64,000 nucleotides of DNA. It comes from Mangrovibacterium diazotrophicum (lineage in GTDB: Bacteria > Bacteroidota > Bacteroidia > Bacteroidales > Prolixibacteraceae). The notes below the pieces were generated by a model. That model was given only the letters and a program-made list of their open reading frames with translations. It did no database searches and was not told the DNA's origin. The stretch spans positions 434,001 to 498,000 of the forward strand of contig NZ_RAPN01000001.1 of the NCBI RefSeq assembly GCF_003610535.1, in the 5' to 3' direction. Positions 36,734 to 45,850 of this stretch are shown here, piece after piece (position 1 is the stretch's first letter; each line of letters opens with the position of its first letter). The translations under genes and the position numbers were made by a program.

Positions 36734-36931
36734 TCAGTTAGTCCGTAAAGTGTAGAATTCTTCAAGCCCTAAATTGATTATAGCCTGTATGTCGCCAATT
36801 ACTTTAGACTTTGGCTTCAGCTTAAAGGCTCGATCATCGTCACTTTTCTTTGCCATGATATCTTTTAATAAGTACATGGCTTTAATCATCTTTCTTAATC
36901 TTTCTTGTTCCATGGCGAATTGGTTTTTCAC
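36734..36931 (-). CDS. small hypothetical protein
   Basis: A 65-codon frame from a GTG at 36931, or 59 codons from an ATG at 36913 (MEQERLRKMIKAMYLLKDIM). It is charged and helical with no membrane segment, and I know of no family. Support comes from a plausible amino-acid composition and from the strong terminator placed 48 bp after its stop. The ATG start reads more naturally, but the GTG has an AGG-containing stretch before it. Confidence 0.55.
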   Translation of the reverse strand: MKNQFAMEQERLRKMIKAMYLLKDIMAKKSDDDRAFKLKPKSKVIGDIQAIINLGLEEFYTLRTN

Positions 36932-37007
36932 AAATTTACCACCTTCGCTTGAATCAATCCTTTACCGTTAAATTATGTCATTCTTAAGAAAATGTAAATG
37001 ACTTGTA

Positions 37008-37478
37008 TTACAAATCGACTTCGCGCTTGATATACGCTGAATAATCCTTCAATATTGGGCTGTATTTCTGGTGGAACAAATTGGACGAGATGATAAAATC
37101 GGCTGTAGACCGGTTTGGCGCTGTTGGGATATTGTAAAGTGTTGCAATCCGAAGAAGCGCTTTAACGTCAACATCGTGCGGTTGCGGTTGCATTGGATCC
37201 CAAAAGAAAATCATCATATCGACCTGACCTTCACAAATAAGCGCACCTAACTGCTGGTCGCCCCCCAAAGGGCCTGATTTTAAGCGTGTGACTTCCGGAG
37301 GGATCGCATCATGGACTTTGCACTGTTTTTCGATTGTTTCCTGGATCAATTTTCCTGTTGTTCCGGTACAAACCAAACTGTGAGGAAGTAATTCCTTCCA
37401 GTTGTACGCCACCCATTCCATCATATCCTTTTTGCGGTTATCGTGGGCAACGAGGGCAATTGTTTTCTTCTTTTTCAT
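37008..37478 (-). CDS. mgsA: methylglyoxal synthase
   Basis: A 156-residue enzyme that converts dihydroxyacetone phosphate to methylglyoxal and phosphate, bypassing lower glycolysis when phosphate is short. The start is the ATG at 37478 (MKKKKTIALVAHDNRKKDM); the frame continues 13 codons upstream without family similarity. Visible motifs are the phosphate-binding TGTTG, the catalytic GPLGGDQQLGA, and FFWDPMQPQPHDVDVKALLR. All expected residues are present. It stands alone between the small gene and the flavodoxin terminator. Confidence 0.95.
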   Translation of the reverse strand: MKKKKTIALVAHDNRKKDMMEWVAYNWKELLPHSLVCTGTTGKLIQETIEKQCKVHDAIPPEVTRLKSGPLGGDQQLGALICEGQVDMMIFFWDPMQPQPHDVDVKALLRIATLYNIPTAPNRSTADFIISSNLFHQKYSPILKDYSAYIKREVDL

Positions 37479-37650
37479 TACTCTTTTCTGATTTTGTTCG
37501 CCACAAAAATAGCTCAATATTCAAATTCTTACCGGTTTGTTATTCTACCGTGTCGTTCGTTAACGGAAAAATAGCAATAAAAGATGCTTTATTCCATGGA
37601 GGATCTTCATGAGGAATGAAAAAGAAATCACTGTCCCCCGAATTGTATCA

Positions 37651-37687
37651 AGCAAAAAAAAGAGCGCGGTAATTTTTACCGCACTCT
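37651..37687 (-). terminator. terminator of the E2-E1-flavodoxin operon
   Basis: AGAGCGCGGTAA and TTACCGCACTCT pair with a single mismatch over a 3-base loop. On the minus strand the stem is followed by a run of T (A-run at 653-661 on the plus strand). It lies 28 bp after the flavodoxin stop. Confidence 0.85.
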
Positions 37688-37714
37688 TGCTAAATAGAAT
37701 TATTGTAGGATTTT

Positions 37715-38221
37715 CTATTTGAACTCTTTTTGGAGCTGTTCAACCCATTTTTCAACCCGTCCTTTTGTCAGTCGAGGTTGATTCTCCTGGTCAATACACA
37801 AACCACAAAGCTGGTCGCCACGTTCGGCACGGCTTGCTTCGTATTCGTAACCTTCTTTCGAAGTGAAACCAACCAGTTTACCTCCTTTTGACTCGATCAG
37901 ATCGGCGAAGATACCAACACCATCGTTGAAGTTTTCAGGATACCCTTTTTGGTCACCCAAACCATAGATTGCGAATTTCTTACCCGACAAATCCATGTCG
38001 TCAATTGCCGGAACAAACTCGTCCCAGTAATTTGGTAATTCGCCGTCCCACCAGGTTGCAACACCAATAACGTAGTTGTCGTATTTCAGGAAGCTTTCTT
38101 CATTTACTTCCTCTGCGTTGAGAATATCAAGATTGTCTTTCCCGAAAACCTCGATAATTTTCTCGCTTACTTTAGAAGTTTTGTTTGTGTGAAAACTGTA
38201 AAATATAGCTGTTTTACTCAT
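37715..38221 (-). CDS. fldA: flavodoxin
   Basis: A 168-residue FMN-binding electron carrier. The phosphate loop is FHTNKTSKVSE near residues 10-20. The isoalloxazine-binding loops are around ATWWDGELPNYW and GLGDQKGYPENF. The length fits long-chain flavodoxins. It begins 10 bp after the E1 gene, as the last gene of the E2-E1 operon, and the terminator follows it. Flavodoxin can accept electrons from pyruvate:ferredoxin oxidoreductases and feed other reductases. Why it is linked to an NAD-type dehydrogenase complex is unclear. Confidence 0.92.
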   Translation of the reverse strand: MSKTAIFYSFHTNKTSKVSEKIIEVFGKDNLDILNAEEVNEESFLKYDNYVIGVATWWDGELPNYWDEFVPAIDDMDLSGKKFAIYGLGDQKGYPENFNDGVGIFADLIESKGGKLVGFTSKEGYEYEASRAERGDQLCGLCIDQENQPRLTKGRVEKWVEQLQKEFK

Positions 38222-38231
38222 GATTTTCCTT

Positions 38232-40277
38232 TTAATATGCCATTAATTCTTTAGCTGCTGCAACGATCCGTTCAGTATTCGGTAGGATTGCTTTCTCCAG
38301 AATACGGTTGAAACCAACCGGTGTATACGGAGAACCAACACGTTTAACCGGTGCATCCAGGTCTTCGAAAGCTTCTTCCATGATCATCGAAGTTACTTCA
38401 GAGCCGAAGCCTGCGAATACCTTGTCTTCGTGTACGACCATGACTTTACTGGTCTTTTTAATCGATTCAAGGATCGTTTCTTTATCCAACGGAACAATTG
38501 AACGAAGGTCAATCACTTCAACATCGATTCCTTCTTCTTCCAAGGCCTTAGCAGCATCCAAACTGTGAATCAACGTATTTCCGTAAGTAACCAAAGTCAC
38601 ATCTTTTCCTTCGCGACGAACGCGGGCTTTTCCGAATGGCACTTCGAAATCGTCAGGAATTGAAGCGGCAGCTTGGGGAGCGTTATATAAAGCCTTTGGC
38701 TCCATAAATACGGTCATCCCTTTCGAACGCATTGCAGTACGCAACAAACCGGCAGCATCGTCAGCAAAACATGGGTAAACAATACGTACACCCGGGATTG
38801 TTGCCAAAGCACCTTCCAGGTTTTGCGAGTGGTACAAACCACCACCAATGTAGCCACCTGAAGCCAAACGAATGGTCATATTCGGTACAAACTGACCGTT
38901 TGAACGCCAGTAGTCGTGGCTTGAATCAACGTATTGTTCCATTGCCGGCCAGAAGTAGTCAGCAAATTCAGCACCTTCAATAACCAGACGGATTTTATCG
39001 TTGAAACGGCTCATACCGTTTGCAGTACCCACGATGAAATCTTCAGCAATTGGAGCACTAAATACACGTTGATCACCGAATTCCTGTTGCATACCTTTGG
39101 TTACGTTGAAGGCACCGCCTTTTTCTTTGTTGGCAACGTCCTGTCCCCAAATAAAGGTATCCGGGTTTTCGCGGAATTCTTCTTTCAGCGTTTTATTGAT
39201 TGCATCAACCAACTTGATTTTTTCACCATCGTGGTTGTGTGTACCTGCCGGGTATTTATCAGCCGGATAAGGTTCTGGCATTACAAAATCGAAGATTGTT
39301 GAAGGATCCGGATCCGGAGCTTTCATTGCTTTTTTGTGCGCATCTTTTACAATCGCTTTAGCTTCTTCTTCGATCGCCTGAATTTCTTCCTGCGTGAAAC
39401 GGTTGTAACGCAGCAACATGCGGACAAATTTCGCCATCGGGTCGTAAACACGAACGTAATTACGCTCGTTTTCGCTGCGGTACAATTCGTGACGGTCTGA
39501 GTTCGAGTGTGACTCCATGCGCACACAGTTCGCCTGCACGATAACCGGCTCTCCAACTTCCAAAACGTGTTTTTTCGCCTCTGCCATCGCATTCATCGAG
39601 TCGAAAATATCTTTACCGTTACAGTGAATAATACGCAGGTTTTTGAAACCAGAGAAGTTGTTGGCTGCTTTACGGTTTGCTGTTTGCATGTTTTTCGGAA
39701 CGGAAATACCGTAACCATTGTCCTGCAACACGAAGATCACCGGAAGTTTCTCACGAGAAGCACCGTTGATGGCTTCGTACACGTAACCTTCTGAAGTCGA
39801 AGATTCACCGTGTGATGTAATTGAAACACCTTTGTGTCCGTAATATTTCATGGCACGGGCCACACCTACGGCGTGCAAGTCGTGGTTACCTGTACAGCTT
39901 GATACGTTATGGATATTCCATTCCGGTTTTGCAAAGTGGTTCGACATGTGACGACCACCACCGGCAACGTCTGTTCCTTTTGAGATACCGTTCAGGATGA
40001 TTTCTTCAGCTGTCAATCCAGCCGAGAAACAAGTCATCATATCACGGTAATACGGGAACAGGTGATCGGTATGGCGATCAAAAACCTGACCGATTGCAAA
40101 CTGAATACCATCGTGTCCGGCGTATGGGGCGTGGTACGACCAGCCAATGGCCTGTTTCAGGTAGTTAGGAGCTCTTTCATCCAGTTTACGGCCAACCACT
40201 AGGGTTTTCAGCCATTGGTGAAGCACGTCCTTTTCTACGCTCTTTATCGTATAAATTTTGGGATAAATACTACTCAT
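38232..40277 (-). CDS. 2-oxo-acid dehydrogenase E1, fused alpha and beta subunits
   Basis: A 681-residue thiamine-diphosphate enzyme that decarboxylates a 2-oxo acid and passes the acyl group to E2. Residues about 20-330 are the alpha part, with the ThDP-binding HGESSTSEGYVYEAINGASR and LQDNGYGIS. Residues about 350-680 are the beta part (WGQDVANKEKGGAFNVTKGM, then VIEGAEFADYFWPAMEQ, then VIDLRSIVPLD). In many bacteria these are two genes; the fusion is common in Bacteroidota. Substrate choice between pyruvate and branched-chain oxo acids cannot be settled here, though fused forms are usually annotated as branched-chain (2-oxoisovalerate) enzymes. It lies 5 bp after the E2 gene. No E3 gene is in the window. 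Confidence 0.9.
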   Translation of the reverse strand: MSSIYPKIYTIKSVEKDVLHQWLKTLVVGRKLDERAPNYLKQAIGWSYHAPYAGHDGIQFAIGQVFDRHTDHLFPYYRDMMTCFSAGLTAEEIILNGISKGTDVAGGGRHMSNHFAKPEWNIHNVSSCTGNHDLHAVGVARAMKYYGHKGVSITSHGESSTSEGYVYEAINGASREKLPVIFVLQDNGYGISVPKNMQTANRKAANNFSGFKNLRIIHCNGKDIFDSMNAMAEAKKHVLEVGEPVIVQANCVRMESHSNSDRHELYRSENERNYVRVYDPMAKFVRMLLRYNRFTQEEIQAIEEEAKAIVKDAHKKAMKAPDPDPSTIFDFVMPEPYPADKYPAGTHNHDGEKIKLVDAINKTLKEEFRENPDTFIWGQDVANKEKGGAFNVTKGMQQEFGDQRVFSAPIAEDFIVGTANGMSRFNDKIRLVIEGAEFADYFWPAMEQYVDSSHDYWRSNGQFVPNMTIRLASGGYIGGGLYHSQNLEGALATIPGVRIVYPCFADDAAGLLRTAMRSKGMTVFMEPKALYNAPQAAASIPDDFEVPFGKARVRREGKDVTLVTYGNTLIHSLDAAKALEEEGIDVEVIDLRSIVPLDKETILESIKKTSKVMVVHEDKVFAGFGSEVTSMIMEEAFEDLDAPVKRVGSPYTPVGFNRILEKAILPNTERIVAAAKELMAY

Positions 40278-40282
40278 TGGGA

Positions 40283-41587
40283 TTAGATTTTTCTGTTTAC
40301 GTCAAATTCTTCGAGAAGCTCAGCAATTCGTCTTAGGAAAGCACCGCCTAAAGCACCATCGATAATACGGTGGTCGTACGATACAGACAAGAACATTTTG
40401 TGGCGGATGGCAATCACGTCACCAGCAGGTGTTTCGAGAACAGCCGGCTTTTTAACGATGTTACCGGTAGCCAGAATTGCTACTTCAGGTTGGTTGATGA
40501 TTGGTGTACCGATATCGTTTTTGAACGTACCGAAGTTACTGATACTGAAAGTACCTCCTGAAATTTCGTCCGGAGTCAGTTTGTTGATACGGGCACGGTT
40601 AGCCAAGTCGTTCATTGATGATGTCAATCCAACCAGGTTCTTTTGGTCAGCATCTTTAATAACCGGAACGATCAGGTTACCATCAGGCTTAGCTACGGCA
40701 ACACCAATATTTACTTTACCGCGAAGAATGATTTTATCACCGTCAACAGATGCATTCAACATTGGGAATTCGCGCAGAGCGGTTGCTGCTGCTTCGATAA
40801 ATACAGGCATAAAGGTCAGTTTTTGACCGAATTTAGCCTGGAATTCGTCTTTTACTTTGTTTCTCCACAAAACAACGTTGGTCACGTCAGTTTCAACCAC
40901 CGATGTTACGTGAGGCGCAGTAGATACCGATTGAACCATACGCTCAGAAATGATTTTCCGAATACGGTCCATCTCAATCACTTTGTCATCAGCACCGACC
41001 GGAATGCTAGGTTTCGGAGCTGCTGGTTTTTCTTTTGGAGCGCTTGCCGCCGGAGCTTCAGCTTTAGGTGCTGCCGGAGCTGCTGGTTTTGCGCCTTTTC
41101 CTGCCAGATAATCCAATACATCTTGCTTTTGAACACGACCACCGGCACCACTTCCTTCAATGGTTTCCAGCACTTCCAGTGAGATGTTTTCTTCTTTAGC
41201 AATCGATCGCACAAGCGGTGAATAAAAACGTGTTGATTCTTTAAAATCAGCAGGTGCTTTTTCTTCTGATGCTGTGCTTGCTACTTCCTCTTTATCAGTT
41301 GCTGCGCTTGCTTCGTCGCTTGATGAATCATCGTCATCACCGTCCTCGTCAGTTTGGATGATGGCAACAATTTCTCCTACAGGAACGATTGAATCTACTT
41401 CAAACAGAATTTTTTTAATTACACCGTCAACAGGTGATGGAATTTCAGAGTCAACTTTTTCCGTCGCGATTTCGAAAAGCATATCATCCTCTTCAATTTT
41501 GTCTCCTTCTTTCACAAACCACTTCGTAATAGTCGCTTCCTGAACACTTTCGCCCATCTTGGGCATTTGGATTTTAAATTCTGACAT
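40283..41587 (-). CDS. dihydrolipoamide acyltransferase E2
   Basis: A 434-residue core subunit of the 2-oxo-acid dehydrogenase complex. A single lipoyl domain spans residues 1-80, with the lipoylated Lys in ATEKVDSEI. After an acidic, Ala-rich linker comes the E1/E3-binding domain at about 120-165 (YSPLVRSIAKEENISLEVLE, then GSGAGGRVQKQDVL). A Pro/Ala-rich linker follows, then the catalytic domain (about 205-434) with the active-site SYDHRIIDGALGG. It transfers the acyl group to CoA. It is the first gene of the operon E2-E1-flavodoxin, with a -7 box about 80 bp upstream. Confidence 0.93.
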   Translation of the reverse strand: MSEFKIQMPKMGESVQEATITKWFVKEGDKIEEDDMLFEIATEKVDSEIPSPVDGVIKKILFEVDSIVPVGEIVAIIQTDEDGDDDDSSSDEASAATDKEEVASTASEEKAPADFKESTRFYSPLVRSIAKEENISLEVLETIEGSGAGGRVQKQDVLDYLAGKGAKPAAPAAPKAEAPAASAPKEKPAAPKPSIPVGADDKVIEMDRIRKIISERMVQSVSTAPHVTSVVETDVTNVVLWRNKVKDEFQAKFGQKLTFMPVFIEAAATALREFPMLNASVDGDKIILRGKVNIGVAVAKPDGNLIVPVIKDADQKNLVGLTSSMNDLANRARINKLTPDEISGGTFSISNFGTFKNDIGTPIINQPEVAILATGNIVKKPAVLETPAGDVIAIRHKMFLSVSYDHRIIDGALGGAFLRRIAELLEEFDVNRKI

Positions 41588-41665
41588 TTTCCAATTTATT
41601 TATTTAACACATTATTATCTGGAATTTTCACCACATTAAACACACAGGTTTTCGAAATGTTCAAG

Positions 41666-41673
41666 CAAAATTA
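41666..41673 (-). promoter_or_regulatory. TAnnTTTG -7 element upstream of the E2 operon
   Basis: On the minus strand the sequence reads TAATTTTG, 79 bp before the E2 ATG. No clear -33 partner is visible. Confidence 0.4.
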
Positions 41674-41765
41674 GACTTTCCAGAACTTTGAAGAAGCCTG
41701 ATAAAACAAGAATTTCAGAAGTAAAAAGGTGAAAAAAAATGCGGGCTGAAAATTATAAGTTCAAA

Positions 41766-42227
41766 CTAGTTTTTGATTACGATTTTATCGAAAATTCCAA
41801 CTAATTCGACCGGATTACTAGTCGCTCTCAATTCAGCCTCCAATGGCGAGGTATCTTCTCTAACGATTAAAATACATTTTTCGAGAATTTTTCGAAATTC
41901 GCCTTCGGCGGTTTCTTTCCCGATGGTACCTTTTTTCATGCATTTGCAGAAGTATTTCGATAACTTCTGAACAGAATAATAAACGTCGGGCTTTAAAATC
42001 TCGATTGAAGTTTGAAAATCGGGTGCTCCCATATTGATTTTTTTGGAGTACACTTCGTTGAACTGTGCCAGTTTGATTCGCACGTCATCACTCAAATATG
42101 GATTGGAAGGGCATTCTTCAATTTTTGGAACCTGTATTTGCGGATCAGCCTTAAACACATACTGATCCTGCGCTTTCACGCAAAGCGCGGCACATGTAGC
42201 AAATAATACAATCAACAAAAACTTCAT
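41766..42227 (-). CDS. exported protein of unknown function
   Basis: A 153-residue protein with a signal peptide (MKFLLIVLFATCAALCVKAQ). The mature part has several cysteines (EECPSNPYLSDD, KYFCKCMKKG, EKCILIVRED) and is helical. It is probably periplasmic. I know no family. It stands alone, 178 bp before the E2 gene and 80 bp after the serine hydrolase gene, on the same strand as both. The gene call is secure from the signal peptide and codon use. Confidence 0.75.
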   Translation of the reverse strand: MKFLLIVLFATCAALCVKAQDQYVFKADPQIQVPKIEECPSNPYLSDDVRIKLAQFNEVYSKKINMGAPDFQTSIEILKPDVYYSVQKLSKYFCKCMKKGTIGKETAEGEFRKILEKCILIVREDTSPLEAELRATSNPVELVGIFDKIVIKN

Positions 42228-42307
42228 ATTCCCCCGATTTTTCCTCCTAAAAATAGAAAGATTAGGGAAAGTTGAGAATTTAAAATCGTTAAAAAATATT
42301 AAACGTG

Positions 42308-43612
42308 CTAATTTGCTTTAGCCAGGGGAAGTGTGTGTATCGGGTAGTAGTTGAACAAATCCTGATCAGGCCATTCTTTGACTTTGTAACAAATTTTATA
42401 CATCAGCGAGTTGATGTCGTTAGCCAGCAAAGATCCTTTCCAACTGCTGGTATTCGAAATGAAAACCCAGGTTAATCCATCGTCCATGCGCTTAATCATT
42501 GCAGATGTACCGGCCATACTTCCGGTCCGGATCCAGGTGCCGTTGTTGAACGAAGTTTTCCAGCCAAGCGGCCCCTTCGCGTAGGTGTTGTCTGTCATTT
42601 CTGCAATCGACGAAGCTTTCAGTATGTCTTTCACACCTGGTTCTCCATCGATGTAGGTAACCAAGCGAGCCAATTCAATGGCTGAGCAGGTCCAGCCACC
42701 AGCTGCTCCCAAAAGTTCAATCGGGTTTCCTCCGTTCGATTTGGCAACCATTTTCCCCGAACCATTGTATTCGGGAACCAAGGCGCTGCCTTCCGATTCG
42801 TAATAACTCACTTCGTTTTCGAACCTGTTGGCTGCGTAGCTATTCGCAATGTGCATATCAACAATCCCATTCGGAACGAGGATATTATCCTGAATAAAAC
42901 TTTCGTAGGTTTTGCCGCTAACCGTTGCAATTATTTCTCCCAAGAACATGTATCCCATGTTGGAGTAAGATGTTTGAGTTCCCGGGTAGAACGACAGTCT
43001 GCGGGTTGCAATGTACTTGTAGTAGGAATGAATTGTCGCCGGAGCTTGATCTCCAACTTTCTCGGCAATAGTAAGTGAATTGAAAGCCGGATCACCATAG
43101 CGCTGCGACCAGCCTCCGGAGTGAGCCAAAAGCTGACGAACAGTGATTTTATAAAGCCGTTTATCGCGAACTTTGTTGAAAATGGTGTCTTTAATGATTC
43201 CAGTCGGGCCAAAAACCTGTTGGTCGAGATTAAGCTTTTTCTCTTCAACCAATTTCATGATTGCCACTCCTGTCAACAGTTTGGAAACACTGGCTACCCG
43301 AAACAGATTTCCGGGCTGTACAACGTCATTTTGGTCGTTTGCAAAACCAAATCCCTGGGCATAAACCAGCTTATCGTCTTTGACAACAGCCAGAGATGCG
43401 CCTTTCAATCCCCATTGGCGATTAAACCGGGCAATCTGCTTTTCGATATAGGGCGAGCTGGAGAAGTCTGAAAGTTCGTTGGTAATCCGCTTGTTCAGCC
43501 CCTGAACTTCCAGTTGGTAGTATGGAGGTATCTGTTTATGGGTATGGTAGCTCTTCGAACTGTAGCTAAATACCAAAACCATGGCAATAAATAGATACTT
43601 GATATACCTCAC
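42308..43612 (-). CDS. beta-lactamase-family serine hydrolase
   Basis: A 434-residue exported protein of the class C beta-lactamase/DD-peptidase fold. An N-terminal signal segment is at about 4-18. The nucleophile motif SVSK is at 108-111 (RVASVSKLL), and YSN at 216-218 supplies the second catalytic Tyr. The third motif is not a clear KTG; the region WIRTGSMAG near 365 is the best candidate. Likely substrates are peptidoglycan peptides or esters. It begins 20 bp after pyrD and is probably co-transcribed with it, without an obvious functional link. Confidence 0.88.
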   Translation of the reverse strand: MRYIKYLFIAMVLVFSYSSKSYHTHKQIPPYYQLEVQGLNKRITNELSDFSSSPYIEKQIARFNRQWGLKGASLAVVKDDKLVYAQGFGFANDQNDVVQPGNLFRVASVSKLLTGVAIMKLVEEKKLNLDQQVFGPTGIIKDTIFNKVRDKRLYKITVRQLLAHSGGWSQRYGDPAFNSLTIAEKVGDQAPATIHSYYKYIATRRLSFYPGTQTSYSNMGYMFLGEIIATVSGKTYESFIQDNILVPNGIVDMHIANSYAANRFENEVSYYESEGSALVPEYNGSGKMVAKSNGGNPIELLGAAGGWTCSAIELARLVTYIDGEPGVKDILKASSIAEMTDNTYAKGPLGWKTSFNNGTWIRTGSMAGTSAMIKRMDDGLTWVFISNTSSWKGSLLANDINSLMYKICYKVKEWPDQDLFNYYPIHTLPLAKAN

Positions 43613-43632
43613 GTTACAATTGTTAATTCAAT

Positions 43633-44544
43633 TTACACTTGCATTGCGCCAATAATCTCTTTCACAGAACTAAACTGGTGACGCTCTAAATACTCATTAA
43701 TTCCATCTACGATTTGCACCGGGATAGTTGGGTCGATAAAAATCGCCGTTCCAACCTGAACCGCAGTTGCACCAGCCAGCATAAATTCGATCGCATCGGT
43801 AGCGTTCATGATACCGCCCATTCCGATTACGGGAACTTTTACAGCCTGTGCCACCTGCCAAACCATGCGTAAAGCAATCGGTTTGATCGCCGGACCGGAT
43901 AAACCACCGGTGATGGTTGATAAAACCGGTTTGCGCGTCTCAGCGTTGATCGCCATCCCTAAAAAGGTGTTTACCAGCGACACGCTGTCGGCTCCCTGGC
44001 CTTCCACAGCACGGGCTATTTCTGCGATATTGGTTACATTGGGCGATAGTTTCACGATCAGTGGCTTGTGGTAAACCGCGCGAACAGCTTTCACAACAGC
44101 TTCTGCCGACGGGCAACTAACACCAAATGCCATTCCTCCTTCTTTCACATTCGGGCAGCTGATATTCAACTCAATTGCCGGAATTTTGTCCAGTTCATTA
44201 ATCCGCTCAGTCAGCTCAACGTATTCTTCAATCGTCGAACCATTCACGTTAACAATGAAATTCGAGTTAACGTCTTTAATGGTCGGATAGATATTTTTAA
44301 CGAAATTATCGACGCCTTTATTTTGCAAACCAACGGCATTTAACATCCCTGACGGCGTTTCGGCCATGCGCGGGTAATTATTTCCTTCACGGTGCTTAAG
44401 CGTGGTTCCTTTCATAACCACACCTCCCAGCTTCTCCAAATCCACGAAATCGGCGATTTCCTGCCCAAATCCGCAGGTACCGGAAGCGGTTAATACCGGA
44501 TTTTTGAAATAAAGGTCTTTTATATTTACGCCTAAATCTGCCAT
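43633..44544 (-). CDS. pyrD: dihydroorotate dehydrogenase B, catalytic subunit
   Basis: A 303-residue FMN enzyme of class 1B that oxidises dihydroorotate to orotate in pyrimidine synthesis, with electrons passing via PyrK to NAD. Visible motifs are [24 protein letters not shown], the active-site Cys in [11 protein letters not shown], and the FMN-phosphate-binding [14 protein letters not shown] and [11 protein letters not shown]. The catalytic Cys rather than Ser, together with the adjacent pyrK gene (13-bp overlap), identifies the heterotetrameric type. Confidence 0.96.
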   Translation of the reverse strand: MADLGVNIKDLYFKNPVLTASGTCGFGQEIADFVDLEKLGGVVMKGTTLKHREGNNYPRMAETPSGMLNAVGLQNKGVDNFVKNIYPTIKDVNSNFIVNVNGSTIEEYVELTERINELDKIPAIELNISCPNVKEGGMAFGVSCPSAEAVVKAVRAVYHKPLIVKLSPNVTNIAEIARAVEGQGADSVSLVNTFLGMAINAETRKPVLSTITGGLSGPAIKPIALRMVWQVAQAVKVPVIGMGGIMNATDAIEFMLAGATAVQVGTAIFIDPTIPVQIVDGINEYLERHQFSSVKEIIGAMQV

Positions 44545-45311
44545 GTCAAATCTTTAATGTTAAACACGGGGCCGTCGGTACATACACACTTATGCCCTGA
44601 AGTGGTTTTCTCTACGCAACACAAACAAACACCGAAGCCGCAAGCCATCATATTTTCAAGCGAAACCTCGCAGAAAGCCCCGGATTTAGCGGCATCTGCG
44701 GCCACTGCTTTCATCATTGGATTAGGGCCACAAGTGTAAATTTTGTCAAAACCCGACAATTCACTTTTGTATACCGGGTGGTTGGTTACAAAACCTTTCT
44801 CACCAAGGCTTCCGTCTTCAGTTGTGAAGTAAAAGTTGCCGTTTTGTTTGTAGTCGCTAATGTCGATGTGATCTCGATTGCTGCGTGCTCCAAGCAAGAT
44901 GTGTACTTGTTTCGGATCGAGTCCGCAAACTTTCGATAAAAACAACATCGGAGCAACACCGCTACCTCCGCCTATCAGCAATATTTTATCGTCCTTTTCA
45001 GGGATTGTAAAACCATTACCAAGCGGATAAATTACACTGATCTTTTCGCCGGCTTTGTAAGTGGTTAAAACCTTTGAGCCGCGTCCCAGGATCTTCACCA
45101 ATAGCGAGAACTGCTTTTTCTCCCGATCAACATCCAGGATCGAAAAAGGCCGCCTTAGGAATATCTCTGTAGCTTGCTTGATTTCAACATTTACAAATTG
45201 ACCGGGGAAGATCTCTGGTAATTCACTCTCGGATTGCAAAACCAAGCGAAAATTATCGTGATTTAATTGCGTATTCTCAACGAGCAAAAGCTCCTGGATA
45301 GTTTTTCTCAT
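44532..45311 (-). CDS. pyrK: dihydroorotate dehydrogenase B, electron-transfer subunit
   Basis: A 259-residue flavoprotein carrying FAD and a [2Fe-2S] cluster, linking PyrD to NAD. The FAD domain has [12 protein letters not shown]. The NAD domain has [15 protein letters not shown] and [11 protein letters not shown]. The C-terminal cluster motif holds four Cys ([13 protein letters not shown] and HKCVC). It precedes and overlaps pyrD by 13 bp and follows an XRE regulator gene after 36 bp. Confidence 0.95.
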   Translation of the reverse strand: MRKTIQELLLVENTQLNHDNFRLVLQSESELPEIFPGQFVNVEIKQATEIFLRRPFSILDVDREKKQFSLLVKILGRGSKVLTTYKAGEKISVIYPLGNGFTIPEKDDKILLIGGGSGVAPMLFLSKVCGLDPKQVHILLGARSNRDHIDISDYKQNGNFYFTTEDGSLGEKGFVTNHPVYKSELSGFDKIYTCGPNPMMKAVAADAAKSGAFCEVSLENMMACGFGVCLCCVEKTTSGHKCVCTDGPVFNIKDLTWQI

Positions 45312-45347
45312 TCCAAGTTCAATTTGCCGGCAAATATAGGAGAAAAA

Positions 45348-45797
45348 TTAGTTTGACGGTAGGTATTGTTTAAAAGTTTGGTCGGTGTAGAAGACCACGA
45401 TTCGCTCTATCTCTTTAGTCGTGGGCGGGATCAGACTTTTCACACTCTCCGGAACTGTTTTATTGGTGTTAATAATTTCAGCTTCCTTTTCGGGTTCTTT
45501 TTCCTCCGCAGGTGGGTTTGAAATAACCGGCTGCTCCTCTTTGGGTGGTTTAGGAGTGTCAAAAAGGCCTGTCGGATGTCCGTTGGAGCCTACCAACATG
45601 TCGCCTTGCCCTGTGATAAGCCATTTGGCATTGAGTTCGGGGAAAGTTTCAAGCAGCTTACTGATAAACTGAAAACCGGGCTTGTTTCGTCCCTGCAAAA
45701 CGTGAGTAACATTCGAACGCTGAACGCCAATAGCGTCTGCTAACTCAGAAGGACTAATCTGTTTGTAGTCCATTATTTGCTTAATCCGGTTGTTCAT
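45348..45797 (-). CDS. XRE-family helix-turn-helix regulator
   Basis: A 149-residue protein starting at the ATG at 45797; the frame extends to a TTG three codons earlier. The N-terminal 65 residues are an XRE HTH (IKQIMDYKQISPSELADAIG, then VQRSNVTHVLQGRNKP, then FPELNAKWLITGQGDML). The remaining part is Pro- and Glu-rich and probably flexible, with a short hydrophobic helix at the end. Proteins with this WLITGQGDM signature are common in Bacteroidota. It is the first gene of the unit that includes pyrK and pyrD, and may regulate it or itself. A clear promoter lies upstream. Confidence 0.85.
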   Translation of the reverse strand: MNNRIKQIMDYKQISPSELADAIGVQRSNVTHVLQGRNKPGFQFISKLLETFPELNAKWLITGQGDMLVGSNGHPTGLFDTPKPPKEEQPVISNPPAEEKEPEKEAEIINTNKTVPESVKSLIPPTTKEIERIVVFYTDQTFKQYLPSN

Positions 45798-45818
45798 AAA
45801 TGTCAATCCTTGATTTCA

Positions 45819-45850
45819 CAAAACTAAAAATCAAATTTCATTTTTGCAAA
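45819..45850 (-). promoter_or_regulatory. promoter of the XRE-pyrKD unit
   Basis: On the minus strand TTTG (45847-45850) and TAGTTTTG (45819-45826) are separated by 20 bases, in agreement with the phylum's -33/-7 consensus. The -7 box is 21 bp before the ATG. Confidence 0.65.

Noticed and set aside
38232-41587. Firm assignment as pyruvate dehydrogenase complex
   Set aside because: The E1 fusion and E2 layout do not separate pyruvate from branched-chain oxo-acid specificity, and no E3 or pathway neighbours help, so the substrate is left open.
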